Shown here: in pieces, positions 41,979-50,388 of the stretch
How the letters are laid out: each line of letters starts with the position of its first letter
How positions within the stretch are numbered: position 1 is the first letter of the stretch
Source: Subtercola sp.
GTDB taxonomy: Bacteria > Actinomycetota > Actinomycetes > Actinomycetales > Microbacteriaceae
Assembly (NCBI GenBank): GCA_025463765.1
Contig: JAODBC010000068.1
Location: 1 to 52,183 of the forward strand
Reading direction: 5' to 3'
Length of the DNA stretch: 52,183 nt
Translations under genes and position numbers: made by a program
The notes under the pieces: generated by a model
Seen by the model: the letters and a program-made list of their open reading frames with translations, nothing else
Told to the model about the DNA's origin: nothing
Databases searched by the model: none

Positions 41979-42923
41979 CTAGAGGATCGCCATCGGATTG
42001 ACTGGAGAGCCGACGCCCCCAGTGATCTTCAGCGGCTGTGCCACCAGCATCATTTCGTACTTGTTGTGCTCTCGGCAGGCATTGGAAAGATCCTCCAGCC
42101 ACCAGAATTCGCCCAAATGCACACCCATATCTCTCAACAGGATCATGTGCATCGGGATGAAATATTCCTTGAGTACGCCAACGGCCTCGACCATCTGATT
42201 ATCAGACGCGACCGCTGCGACCTCTCGTTCGGCAATCCACTGCGCCGTCGAGAAATGCAGCCCGGGCTCCGGCAGTCTGTTGACCCGATCCCAGTTGCCC
42301 TCTCGCACGCATGCACCGAGCACACCGGTTCTGACGATGAGAATATCGCCGGTGCGAACCGTCACACCTTGCGCTTCTTCCGTCTCCAGCAGGTCATCGA
42401 TAGTGATTGCGTAGCCTGGCTCCAGAACGTCGAGGCCCTTATGGGCGGCGACATCCAACAGCACGCCACGGCTGACGAATCGGTCGTTCACTCCACCGAT
42501 ATCGCCGCGACTTGCACCACTGGTCGTTATGACGTCGGAAGGGATGCCGTTATACAGGAACTTGTCGTACCACATGTGGCTGAACGCGTCCCACTGCGAG
42601 CCCGCTTGCCCCGGCATCATGATGTAGTCGTCGGAGTATTCGACACCGGCGCCGAATTGGTCGGGCGCCGTGGTGTGGCCGAGAACCGACATGAGGTGAA
42701 CCGGGTTGGCTCGCAGACTGACCGACTGGTTTTCCTGCGGACCCCACCCGTTCTTGATGGGCAGTTGGAGCGAAACAACCTTGCCGATCGATACCGAGCG
42801 GCTTGCCTCGATGATGATCTCGGGCGAGATGTGGTTCAGGGCACCCGCCTCGTCTTGCTCCCCCCAGCGGCCCCAGTTCGAGACTTTCTTGGAGATGGCG
42901 TCGATCTCTTCACGGTCGGTCAT
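41979..42923 (-). CDS. Cyclase-family (kynurenine-formamidase-like) hydrolase
   Basis: 314 residues from ATG MTDREEIDAISKKVSNWGRW. GEQDEAGALNHISPE, then GSQWDAFSHMWYDKFLYNG carries the metal-binding motif in its common QxDxxxH variant, followed by FVSRGVLLDVAAHKG, VRTGDILIVRTGVLG and FIPMHMILLRDMGVHLGEFW. Family members are Mn- or Zn-dependent amidases or hydrolases that open ring or amide bonds. Here a ring-opening or lactone/diketone hydrolysis step is plausible (inference). Its ATG overlaps the stop of the binding lipoprotein (TGATG), so the two are translationally coupled. Confidence 0.88.
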   Translation of the reverse strand: MTDREEIDAISKKVSNWGRWGEQDEAGALNHISPEIIIEASRSVSIGKVVSLQLPIKNGWGPQENQSVSLRANPVHLMSVLGHTTAPDQFGAGVEYSDDYIMMPGQAGSQWDAFSHMWYDKFLYNGIPSDVITTSGASRGDIGGVNDRFVSRGVLLDVAAHKGLDVLEPGYAITIDDLLETEEAQGVTVRTGDILIVRTGVLGACVREGNWDRVNRLPEPGLHFSTAQWIAEREVAAVASDNQMVEAVGVLKEYFIPMHMILLRDMGVHLGEFWWLEDLSNACREHNKYEMMLVAQPLKITGGVGSPVNPMAIL

Positions 42924-44125
42924 CAGTTCACCACCGTGATTCGAGGCAGCAGTCCTTCAGAGTCCATAGCTCCCTCAGTGGCGGTCGAAAGGGTGCCAGG
43001 TGCTGTCATCTGGTGGTTCGAAGCCGTGTAGCCGGTGGTCTCGGCAATGGTGTCATTCGGCACCTTGTCTGTTCCGTGCTCTTCCAAATACTTGGCCACG
43101 GCTGCCGAATCAGTCGAATGCGCACCATTTGCCGCCCAAGCGAACAAGATGATGTCCGCGTAATTCTGAGCCAACCCAGTGACGGATGTTGTCGCGTCGC
43201 CGCCGTCTGCCTTGATCTGAGTCTGCATCGCCGACACTCCGTAGAGTGCGGGAGCTGTGCCCGGAGTCGGCCCGACTGCGACTATCCCTTCGTAGTCAGA
43301 AACCGGCAGAAGCGAATCGAGATTGGTCGCGAAGAGTGAACTCGTGCCGTACCGCGTAACGTTCCAGCCGCTGGCCTTGAGATCGCGTACGAAGTAGCCA
43401 GCGGGTTGGCCGTATAGATCGATGATGACCGCGTCGGCACCGCTATTGCTCAGCGATTGAACCGCCGGGGTCATATTGATCGTCGTCGCGTCTACCTGTA
43501 CAGAAGCGACGAGCGAGGCGCCACCTGCTTCTGCGGTCGCCTTGTCTGCGGCGATCGCGTCGGTGCCCAGCGTCGAGTTGTCGGTGACGACTGCGAGCTT
43601 CTTCGCGCCTTGTGAGATGGCGTATTGCGTCACGTATTTCGAAACCGTCGACGATGGTGGAACCGTGTCGAAGTAGTAGGGGTTCACCGTGGAGTCTGCG
43701 AGGGCCGCGGTACCGTTCGACGAGATCGACAACACTTTCTGTCGAGTCAGATACGGAACGACGCTGGCAGTTCCGTAATCATTGACGGAAACCATCGAAT
43801 AGGTCTGCGATCCCATAGCCGACTGCACCAGCGGAAGCGTCTTCGTGTAGTCGCTGCCGTCGTCTTTCGTTGTCAGAACGAGCTGACAACCGTTGACTCC
43901 CCCGCCGTCGTTCACGGATTTCACTGCTGCACTGGCAGCGATGACTGCCGCCTTGCCGTTGTCTGATTGGGCGCCGGTCATATTCGCGACGAGCAGCGTG
44001 TTCACCTGGCAACTGCCTCCGGTGGCCGTTCCAGACGAACCCCCAGATCCAGAACACGACGTCACTAGCACGCTGATAAGAACCGCACTCATCACTGCTA
44101 GGGCAGATTTCACCTTGGGCCTCAA
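42923..44125 (-). CDS. Branched-chain-type ABC substrate-binding lipoprotein (copy 2)
   Basis: 400 residues from TTG with the same leader as copy 1. The lipobox is VTSC (Cys24) before a Gly/Ser linker. VNTLLVANMTGAQSDNGKAA, VLSISSNGTAALADS, KKLAVVTDNSTLGTDAIAAD, VDATTINMTPAVQSLSNSGA and YFVRDLKASGWNVTRYG run parallel to copy 1 almost throughout. It heads an operon with a cyclase and an SDR, so it likely binds the compound those enzymes process. Again no permease or ATPase is nearby. Confidence 0.93.
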   Translation of the reverse strand: MRPKVKSALAVMSAVLISVLVTSCSGSGGSSGTATGGSCQVNTLLVANMTGAQSDNGKAAVIAASAAVKSVNDGGGVNGCQLVLTTKDDGSDYTKTLPLVQSAMGSQTYSMVSVNDYGTASVVPYLTRQKVLSISSNGTAALADSTVNPYYFDTVPPSSTVSKYVTQYAISQGAKKLAVVTDNSTLGTDAIAADKATAEAGGASLVASVQVDATTINMTPAVQSLSNSGADAVIIDLYGQPAGYFVRDLKASGWNVTRYGTSSLFATNLDSLLPVSDYEGIVAVGPTPGTAPALYGVSAMQTQIKADGGDATTSVTGLAQNYADIILFAWAANGAHSTDSAAVAKYLEEHGTDKVPNDTIAETTGYTASNHQMTAPGTLSTATEGAMDSEGLLPRITVVN

Positions 44126-44146
44126 AATATCTCCTCACTGAGATTC
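44120..44146 (-). promoter_or_regulatory. Conserved translation-start leader of binding protein 2
   Basis: On the minus strand GAATCTCAGTGAGGAGATAT, then TTTGAGG, differs from the copy-1 leader at one base. It contains the GAGGAG ribosome-binding site and the TTG start. Confidence 0.7.
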
Positions 44147-44259
44147 GGTGTCACACATGGAGCGGCGTGACGTACTCGAGCGATCCCAAACGTAGCTTAA
44201 GCTAACTCAATTATCAAATAATAAAAGCGAATTAACGTAAAGCGGCCCGCTCGGCCGAC

Positions 44260-44412
44260 TCAGCCTGCCTTCTTGGGCTGGATGACCGAGCTGATGTCGA
44301 CTCGCCGAAGCACCACGAAAGCGTGTACGAAGCCGCGGACACGTGGGTAGAGCATCACCCCGGCCACTGCGGCGGAGCCGACCACTGCGGTTGTCAGAAG
44401 ACCTTTGAACAC
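44260..44412 (-). CDS. Small membrane protein (50 aa) downstream of BVMO 3
   Basis: A 50-residue frame from GTG: VFKGLLTTAVVGSAAVAGVM, then LYPRVRGFVHAFVVLRRVDI and a basic end IQPKKAG. Residues about 4-21 form one hydrophobic transmembrane-like segment followed by a positively charged region. It starts four bases after the BVMO stop, so it is in the same transcript. Third-base G/C and the smooth hydrophobic-to-basic profile support coding. Family unknown; it may anchor or modulate the monooxygenase at the membrane. Confidence 0.6.
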   Translation of the reverse strand: MFKGLLTTAVVGSAAVAGVMLYPRVRGFVHAFVVLRRVDISSVIQPKKAG

Positions 44413-44415
44413 GAT

Positions 44416-45939
44416 TCACACACCCTTCATCGAAGGTTGCACGGCGTCGTCAGGCACTCCGGGAAGTTGTGATCGCCCCGCGCGAAACTCCAGCTTCCAC
44501 ACGGGTGCGCGCAGGAGCTTCGCGAGCAGCCCGTAGAGCAACAACCCATCGGGCCACTGCGTCGTGATTCGGCCCGACGACCCCTTGTAATAGTTGTTCT
44601 GATATTCGAAGGCCGTGCCGCGCATGCGCTGCTGTACGAAGCTGTCGAAGAGCGCAGCCGGCGCCCGCCTCACTTCGATGCTCGACGCACCTCTGCGCTC
44701 GGCGTGCTTGATGGCGGCCACGAGGTAGTCGGCCTGAATCTCGGCGTTCGAAACGATGGCGCCCCCGTTGGTGTTGGGGCCGTACATCATGAAGAAGTTC
44801 GGAAAGCCGGGCACCATTATTCCGAGCAGGGCCGTCGGGTCGCCGCCCCAGGCGTCATGTAGTTCGATGCCGCATCGCCCCACCACGTCGAGCGTGGACA
44901 AGAACTTCACGTTGAAGCCCGTCGAAAGCACCACGGCGTCGACCGGGCGCTCGACGCCGTCGATGTCGACCACTCCGGTTGGAGTCAGGCGTGCTACGGC
45001 GCGCGGAACGAGCGTCACGTTGTCTCTGAGCAGAGCGGGGTAATAGGTATCTGAAATGATGATGCGCTTTCCGCCGTAACGGAAGGTGGGGGTGACGGCC
45101 TCGATGAGGTCTGGCCGGCCGGCGAGCGACGTAGCGATGTGCGCTCGAGCCACGGCCTCCGCGCCGACTTGCTCGGGCGTTCCCGCCCGCCACACCTTGC
45201 CGCCTCGAAGCGACTTGTCACGCTGAAGCAGCATCAGCAGGCGCACCAAACGCTGAGCATTCGGATGATCGAGCGCGGCACGTTCCTCCTCGGTGAATTC
45301 ACGGTCGACCTTCGGCACAACCCAACCTGGTTCGCGCTGATACATCACCACCTCTGCTGCGATCTCGGCGAGCGCCGGAACGACCTGGGTAGCAGTCGAT
45401 CCCGAACCGGTCACCGCAATACGCTTTCCCGCGAGATCGTGGTTCTCCCATTTGGCGGTGTGAAAGATGGGCCCTCGGAATTCGTCGAGGCCAGGCCAGT
45501 CGGGCAGCAGCGGATCGCTGAGCAGACCGACGGCGCTCACGACATAATCTGCTCTGAGCAGATCTTGGCCGTCCACGATGATGCGATGATTCTGGCGATT
45601 CTCGTCCCAGACCACTCGTTCGACCCTCACGCCGAACCGGATATGCGGCGTGACACCGAACCGATCTGCCACCGCAGCGATGTACTGTCTCAGTTCGTCC
45701 TGCCGCACGTGGGTGCGACTCCAGTTCCACGGCATGTACGAGTAGGAGTAGAGCACTGATGGGGTGTCGACCTCGGCCGATGGATAGACGTTGTGCCACC
45801 ACGTTCCGCCGATTCCGCCAGCGCTCTCGAGCACCGTGATGTCGTATCCCGCCTTTTTCAGCCGAACAGCGGCGGCAATGCCGCTGAAGCCGCTTCCGAT
45901 GACAACGACAGAGGGAGTGCGCTTGTTCTTGGGCCTCAT
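44416..45939 (-). CDS. Flavin-binding Baeyer-Villiger-type monooxygenase (507 aa)
   Basis: FAD motif VVVIGSGFSGIAAAVRLKKA at about 10, then GIGGTWWHNVYPSAEVDTPS, the fingerprint FRGPIFHTAKWEN (His present), the NADPH motif IAVTGSGSTATQVVPALAEI, VLSTGFNVKFLS and MVPGFPNFFMMYGPNTNGG. It is a short BVMO of the group that acts on ketones or steroids. It is the third BVMO of the window and the most divergent of the three by eye. It is divergent from an IclR regulator across a dyad-containing spacer and is followed by a tiny membrane protein gene. ATG start; a basic N-terminus precedes the Rossmann fold. Confidence 0.9.
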   Translation of the reverse strand: MRPKNKRTPSVVVIGSGFSGIAAAVRLKKAGYDITVLESAGGIGGTWWHNVYPSAEVDTPSVLYSYSYMPWNWSRTHVRQDELRQYIAAVADRFGVTPHIRFGVRVERVVWDENRQNHRIIVDGQDLLRADYVVSAVGLLSDPLLPDWPGLDEFRGPIFHTAKWENHDLAGKRIAVTGSGSTATQVVPALAEIAAEVVMYQREPGWVVPKVDREFTEEERAALDHPNAQRLVRLLMLLQRDKSLRGGKVWRAGTPEQVGAEAVARAHIATSLAGRPDLIEAVTPTFRYGGKRIIISDTYYPALLRDNVTLVPRAVARLTPTGVVDIDGVERPVDAVVLSTGFNVKFLSTLDVVGRCGIELHDAWGGDPTALLGIMVPGFPNFFMMYGPNTNGGAIVSNAEIQADYLVAAIKHAERRGASSIEVRRAPAALFDSFVQQRMRGTAFEYQNNYYKGSSGRITTQWPDGLLLYGLLAKLLRAPVWKLEFRAGRSQLPGVPDDAVQPSMKGV

Positions 45940-45963
45940 TGCCTCGAACCTTCCGTTGACTCA

Positions 45964-45999
45964 ATATTCTATATCGAATTTTACTATGCTAGAGAATAT
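45964..45999. promoter_or_regulatory. Inverted repeat ATATTCT...AGAATAT in the BVMO 3/IclR spacer
   Basis: Two perfect 7-base arms (45964-45970 and 45993-45999) flank 22 AT-rich bases between divergent genes. Probable binding site of the neighbouring IclR protein. Confidence 0.45.
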
Positions 46000-46052
46000 G
46001 GTATTCGCCTGCGAAACCTCTGTCAAAGGCACAATCGGATAGGCTGCACGAG

Positions 46053-46943
46053 ATGAAGGAAGCACCGGCCGTCGGTCGAGCCGTCGAACTGCTCAACTAC
46101 ATGACGGTGAACCCCCTCAGCGAATTCACCCAATCCGAGCTCGCGAACGCGCTGGATATCAGCCCGGCCTCGATGTCGTCGATCTTGCTCTCGCTGACGA
46201 ACAGCGGATACCTGACCCGGCACCCGACCCACAAGACATTCGAACTCGGACCGGCGCTCGTCGCCCTGGGCTACGCGGCATCGTTGCGGCATCCGGTGGT
46301 CGAACTCGCCCGACCCGACATGGCCGCGCTAGCTGCGTTCGGAACGGAATGCATCGGTAGCGCCGTGGTCGGAGACGAGATCGTGAATCTCGCCATAGAG
46401 GGCCAAGTACGCGCACGTACGCGCGAGCTGCGAATCGGTCAGCGCATTCCGCTGGTGCCTCCGTACGGGCACGTCTTCTTGGCCTGGAGCACGCCCGCCG
46501 TCGTCTCGCGCTGGATCGACCGGATCGAATCCGACAACGATTCTCCGAGTCGCTCGGCGCTCGAACACTCGCTACACCTCGTTCGCGAACGCGGCTTCGC
46601 GCTGGCGCTCGACAACGAGCACGTCTCGGCGGTGCAGAAGCTGGTCGACCAGTCGGCCCGTCAGCCGAGGGACGCTGACGTGCACGAACGACTCAGCAGG
46701 CTGATCAGCGCCAACGCGGACGACTATATGCTCAGCGAGGTCGACCCAGCCGAACGCTACCTCATCAACAACGTGGCTGCTCCCATCTTCGGTCCGCAGA
46801 AAACAGTCATCTATGCGCTGACCATTCATGGCATCGGTCTCGTGAGCGGAGCAGAGTGTCTGAACATCGCACAGCACCTCGCCGACGTCTGCCTCACTCT
46901 CACCAGGCGCTTGGGCGGGCATGCTCCGCCACTGAACGCCTGA
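46053..46943 (+). CDS. IclR-family transcriptional regulator (paralog 2)
   Basis: 296 residues from ATG MKEAPAVGRAVELLNYMTVN. The HTH region (FTQSELANALDISPASMSSI, LTNSGYLTRHPTHKTFELG) and effector domain (IGQRIPLVPPYGHVFLAWS, ERYLINNVAAPIFGPQKTVI, YALTIHGIGLVSG) match the 37-kb regulator throughout, so the two arose by duplication. It is divergent from BVMO 3 and followed 30 bp later by a GntR gene. Confidence 0.93.
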   Translation: MKEAPAVGRAVELLNYMTVNPLSEFTQSELANALDISPASMSSILLSLTNSGYLTRHPTHKTFELGPALVALGYAASLRHPVVELARPDMAALAAFGTECIGSAVVGDEIVNLAIEGQVRARTRELRIGQRIPLVPPYGHVFLAWSTPAVVSRWIDRIESDNDSPSRSALEHSLHLVRERGFALALDNEHVSAVQKLVDQSARQPRDADVHERLSRLISANADDYMLSEVDPAERYLINNVAAPIFGPQKTVIYALTIHGIGLVSGAECLNIAQHLADVCLTLTRRLGGHAPPLNA

Positions 46944-46973
46944 CACGCGCCTCATCCGGGCTGATAATTGAGC

Positions 46974-47699
46974 ATGACCAGCACGATCGACCCGTTCGTT
47001 CCCCCTGACGCGGGCGAGAGCGCCTCCCCGCGACTGGCCGATGAGCTCGCCCGTCACATCGAGTCGTGGATCATGCGACATGAGTGGCCCGTAGGAACGG
47101 TGCTGGGTACCGAGAGCGAACTCCTCACCCGTTTCGAGGTGAGCCGCGGCGTATTCCGGCAGGCTGTCAGCGTGCTCGAACAGCATGGCGCGGCCCGGAT
47201 GCGCGTGGGGTCTCACGGTGGACTCGTGGTCATCGCACCCGACCCCAGCGGTGTGCGCCGGTCGGCCACGATGTACCTCGACCATGCCCTCGTGACGGCG
47301 ACAGATCTGTTCAGCATGCGCACGCTGCTCGAGCTCGATTGCGTCTCGTCGTTGTCGAAGCATCTCACCGCCGATGCCGCCGAACGGCTGCACGCTGTGC
47401 TCGAAGACGACCGCGAAACAGAGACGAGTGACAGCGTCGGTGCGCAGTCGTTTCACGTTCTGCTCGCCGAACTCACCGGCAATCCGGCGATGAAGCTCTT
47501 CGTCGAAGTACTTGCTGGCCTCACCTTCGAACGCTCGCACGATCTGTGCGCACGAACGCCCGACACCCACGGTATCAACCTGGCGCACGCGCGCATTCTC
47601 GAGGCCATCGAGGTCGGCGATGAGGTTTCGGCGCGCCGGCGCATGCAGCGGCATCTAGAAGCCGCACGCGCATTCCATCCCGACGGCACGTTGATGTAG
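46974..47699 (+). CDS. FadR-type GntR transcriptional regulator (second copy)
   Basis: 241 residues from ATG MTSTIDPFVPPDAGESASPR; a TTG two codons earlier is an alternative. HTH: LADELARHIESWIMRHEWPV, GTESELLTRFEVSRGVFRQA, VSVLEQHGAARMRVGSHGG. The FCD domain follows (LFSMRTLLELDCVSSLSKHL, FHVLLAELTGNPAMKLFVEV, LAHARILEAIEVGDEVSARR). It is close to the 30-kb regulator. A 16-base perfect palindrome covers its stop codon and lies just ahead of the ligase operon, the likely target of control. Confidence 0.92.
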   Translation: MTSTIDPFVPPDAGESASPRLADELARHIESWIMRHEWPVGTVLGTESELLTRFEVSRGVFRQAVSVLEQHGAARMRVGSHGGLVVIAPDPSGVRRSATMYLDHALVTATDLFSMRTLLELDCVSSLSKHLTADAAERLHAVLEDDRETETSDSVGAQSFHVLLAELTGNPAMKLFVEVLAGLTFERSHDLCARTPDTHGINLAHARILEAIEVGDEVSARRRMQRHLEAARAFHPDGTLM

Positions 47700-47709
47700 G
47701 ATCCTACAT
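47694..47709. promoter_or_regulatory. Perfect 16-bp palindrome ATGTAGGATCCTACAT
   Basis: The dyad spans the stop codon of the GntR gene and lies 25 bases before the acyl-CoA ligase start. Its length and symmetry fit a GntR/FadR operator governing the downstream four-gene operon. Confidence 0.65.
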
Positions 47710-47734
47710 AAGCCGGAAAGGTAGGACTGCAACG

Positions 47735-49360
47735 ATGCAGGGTGCTCTCGAGGAGACGAACCGTTTCGAACGGCTTGCGCACATTCGCGATCGATTTCTG
47801 CGCAGGCGAGACCGTTACACGGCTGAAGGGTATTGGGGCACGGAGACCCTGCAGAGCATCGTCTCGACGGCCCTTCGGCACCAGCCCGGCCAACGTTTCA
47901 CCTTCGATCTCGAAGACGACATCGTTCAGCTGACGCTTCGAGAGCTCGGGAAATCGGCGCATCGGTTCGCGGTCGCCCTTCGGGCCTGCGCGGGTTCATC
48001 CGACGAGGATGTCGTCGCCATCGTCGCTCCCAATTCGCCAGGCGCGGTGACCGCATTCCTGGGTACGCACATCGCCGGAATGATCTCGTTTCCGCTCAGC
48101 ACTCGCGAGGCTCGCGAATCGTTCGAAGCTCTGTGCGCCCGGGTGGGCGTGGCACACGTTGTCGTGTCGGCGTCTGACACGACTCGCCTGACCTGGTTGA
48201 ACGAGCTGTGTGACAACGGCTCCATCCGGGTCGTTTGGACCTTCGACGACCGCGGCGACATTGCGCGGCATCGAATGGCGGGCATGGTTTCGAGCGCACC
48301 ATCAACGCCTGTACCGGTCACGCACGATGGGGTGCACCTGCTCACGTACACGTCGGGTTCGACGGCGCGACCGAAAATCGTGCTGCAGACCGATGCTCAG
48401 ATCATCTTCGAGTCCCGGTGCCTCGCCCGTGCCTTCGATCCGTTCGGCACGATGCTTGTCGCGGCTCCGGTCGGCCACATCGCAGGAATTCAGCACCTCT
48501 TGATCATTCCGCTGTTGCGCAACGCCGACGTGATCTCGATGCATCGGTGGAACGCCCACCGTGCTGTACAACTCGCTCGAGAATTCGGGGCAGAGGCACT
48601 GGCGGGAACGAGCCTCTACTTTCAAGAGCTGCAGTCCATCGCACCCGACTTCGGCGGAATCAGGGGCGGCATTGTGGGCGGCGGCCCGGTGGCGCCGGTG
48701 ATCGTCGAAGCGGCCTACCGTTCGGCGGGAGTGCGACTCATGCGATGTTACGGATCCACCGAGCATCCGACCATTACGCAGTCGAACGCAGACGACGAGT
48801 TGACCGTGCGAGCAACGACCGATGGGCGAGCACCGGCCGGCACCGAGATCAGAATCGTCGACTCCGACGGAAGCGACCTGCCGACAACCGAACCTGGTGA
48901 AGTGCTGACGCGTGGACCAGACGCGGCTGCAGGGTATTTGGAAGCAGAACTCCATGCGACTGCCTTCGATGGCGACGACTGGTTTCATACCGGCGACATC
49001 GGCGTGATCGACGCATCGGGGATGCTCACGCTCACCGATCGGCTGAAAGACATCATCATTCGGGGCGGCGAGAATATCTCTGCGAAGGAGATCGAAGACA
49101 GACTGAACGCCTGGAGTCTCGTGTTCGATGTCGCCGTGGTCGGAGTGCCAGACGACACATACGGCGAGCGCGCGTGCGCCTTCGTGACCCCGGCAGGCAC
49201 CGGAGTGAGCCTCGAATCCATGCGCTCGTTTCTCGCAGAGACGGGGCTAGAGCGATTCAAATGGCCAGAGTACGTTCGAGTGGCCGAAAGCCTCCCGCGC
49301 TCCCCTTCGGGCAAAGTCAACAAGCAGGAGCTTCGCCGCTCATGGACGGAGGCGCGGTGA
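47735..49360 (+). CDS. AMP-dependent acyl-CoA synthetase/ligase
   Basis: 541 residues from ATG MQGALEETNRFERL. ANL-superfamily motifs are present in order: P-loop LLTYTSGSTARPKIVLQ (usual Gly replaced by Ala before Arg-Pro-Lys), GHIAGIQHLLIIP, CYGSTEHPTITQ, GDDWFHTGDIGVIDASG, LTDRLKDIIIRGGENISAKE and the C-terminal lysine in LPRSPSGKVNKQEL. It activates a carboxylic acid, probably the ring-opened hydroxy or keto acid, to its CoA ester with ATP. It is the first gene of a four-gene operon with overlapping starts. Confidence 0.94.
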   Translation: MQGALEETNRFERLAHIRDRFLRRRDRYTAEGYWGTETLQSIVSTALRHQPGQRFTFDLEDDIVQLTLRELGKSAHRFAVALRACAGSSDEDVVAIVAPNSPGAVTAFLGTHIAGMISFPLSTREARESFEALCARVGVAHVVVSASDTTRLTWLNELCDNGSIRVVWTFDDRGDIARHRMAGMVSSAPSTPVPVTHDGVHLLTYTSGSTARPKIVLQTDAQIIFESRCLARAFDPFGTMLVAAPVGHIAGIQHLLIIPLLRNADVISMHRWNAHRAVQLAREFGAEALAGTSLYFQELQSIAPDFGGIRGGIVGGGPVAPVIVEAAYRSAGVRLMRCYGSTEHPTITQSNADDELTVRATTDGRAPAGTEIRIVDSDGSDLPTTEPGEVLTRGPDAAAGYLEAELHATAFDGDDWFHTGDIGVIDASGMLTLTDRLKDIIIRGGENISAKEIEDRLNAWSLVFDVAVVGVPDDTYGERACAFVTPAGTGVSLESMRSFLAETGLERFKWPEYVRVAESLPRSPSGKVNKQELRRSWTEAR

Positions 49361-50388
49361 CGCTCGACCCGCAGATTCGCGACAGCCTCTCGTTGCCCCT
49401 GGTCTGCGCCCCCATGTCGACTGTGACGGGGCCGGAACTCGTGGCGGCCGCGTGCGCATCCGGCGTCATGGGCGTTCTGCCCCGGCACAACGCGTCGAGC
49501 TTAGAAGAATTCACCGCCTGGCTGAAGGCCATTCGCCGCACGAACACCACCGCCGCCGCCGCGGACCCAGGCCAGAAGGTAGGCCCTCTTGCCGTGAATT
49601 TCGCGCGGCGCACAGAGTCGAGTGTGCTGCGGCAGGAGCTCGAGGTGTGTGCCGAATTCGGAGTGCGCGTCATTGTCAACTCCATGGGCGACCCGCGCGA
49701 GGTGGTGAATATCGTGCACGACTGGGGCGGGCTCGTGTACCACGACGTCACGACGGTGGCGCATGCGGAGAAGGCCGTCGAACGAGGCGTCGACGGTCTC
49801 ACATGCATCGTGTCGGGCGGCGGGGGCCACTCGGGAACGGTGAGCCCACTGGTATTCATTCCGGCGGTGCGGCGCATGTTCGAGGGTACGATCCTGCTAG
49901 CCGGGGGCATATCCACGGGAGAAGGCATTCGGGCGGCCGAGATTCTCGGCGCCGACCTCGCCTACCTCGGCACCCGCTTCATCGCGACCGACGAAGCCCG
50001 TGTCGACCAGGCTTATCACCGGCAGCTTGTCGAATCGCGAGCGTCCGACGTGCTGTACACAGCAGCGGTGTCGGCCATACCCGCTAACTGGCTGCGCCGA
50101 TCGCTCGAAGCAGTGGGCCTGAATCCGGATGCCCTGCCGGTGCCAGCCGGTCGAGGCGACTACAGCCACCTTCCGACCGGAATCCGCCCGTGGCGCGACA
50201 TCTGGAGCGCCGGCCAGGGGGTCGAACTGATCGACGAGATTGTCGGCGTGACTGAGCTCGTCGGCCGATTGCAGCAGCAATACCACGATGCCTGCCGGAT
50301 CGACCCCTTCGCCGGAGCACACGTCGAAGCCGGCGCGCATACGCGATCTGAGGAAGCGGCACGAGCCGGAACGGGAGCCCGATCATGA
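49357..50388 (+). CDS. Nitronate monooxygenase/NPD-family flavoprotein
   Basis: 343 residues from GTG (VTLDPQIRDSLSLPLVCAPM) overlapping the ligase stop by four bases (GTGA); ATG 15 bases earlier is an alternative. FMN TIM-barrel motifs: VCAPMSTVTGPELVAAACAS, VGPLAVNFARR, VRVIVNSMGDPREV, VDGLTCIVSGGGGHSG (phosphate-binding Gly-rich loop with His), ILLAGGISTGEGIRAAEILG and GTRFIATDEA. Members oxidise nitronates or act as enoyl-reductase-like flavoproteins; here a step on an unsaturated CoA or ketone intermediate is possible. Confidence 0.88.
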   Translation: MTLDPQIRDSLSLPLVCAPMSTVTGPELVAAACASGVMGVLPRHNASSLEEFTAWLKAIRRTNTTAAAADPGQKVGPLAVNFARRTESSVLRQELEVCAEFGVRVIVNSMGDPREVVNIVHDWGGLVYHDVTTVAHAEKAVERGVDGLTCIVSGGGGHSGTVSPLVFIPAVRRMFEGTILLAGGISTGEGIRAAEILGADLAYLGTRFIATDEARVDQAYHRQLVESRASDVLYTAAVSAIPANWLRRSLEAVGLNPDALPVPAGRGDYSHLPTGIRPWRDIWSAGQGVELIDEIVGVTELVGRLQQQYHDACRIDPFAGAHVEAGAHTRSEEAARAGTGARS

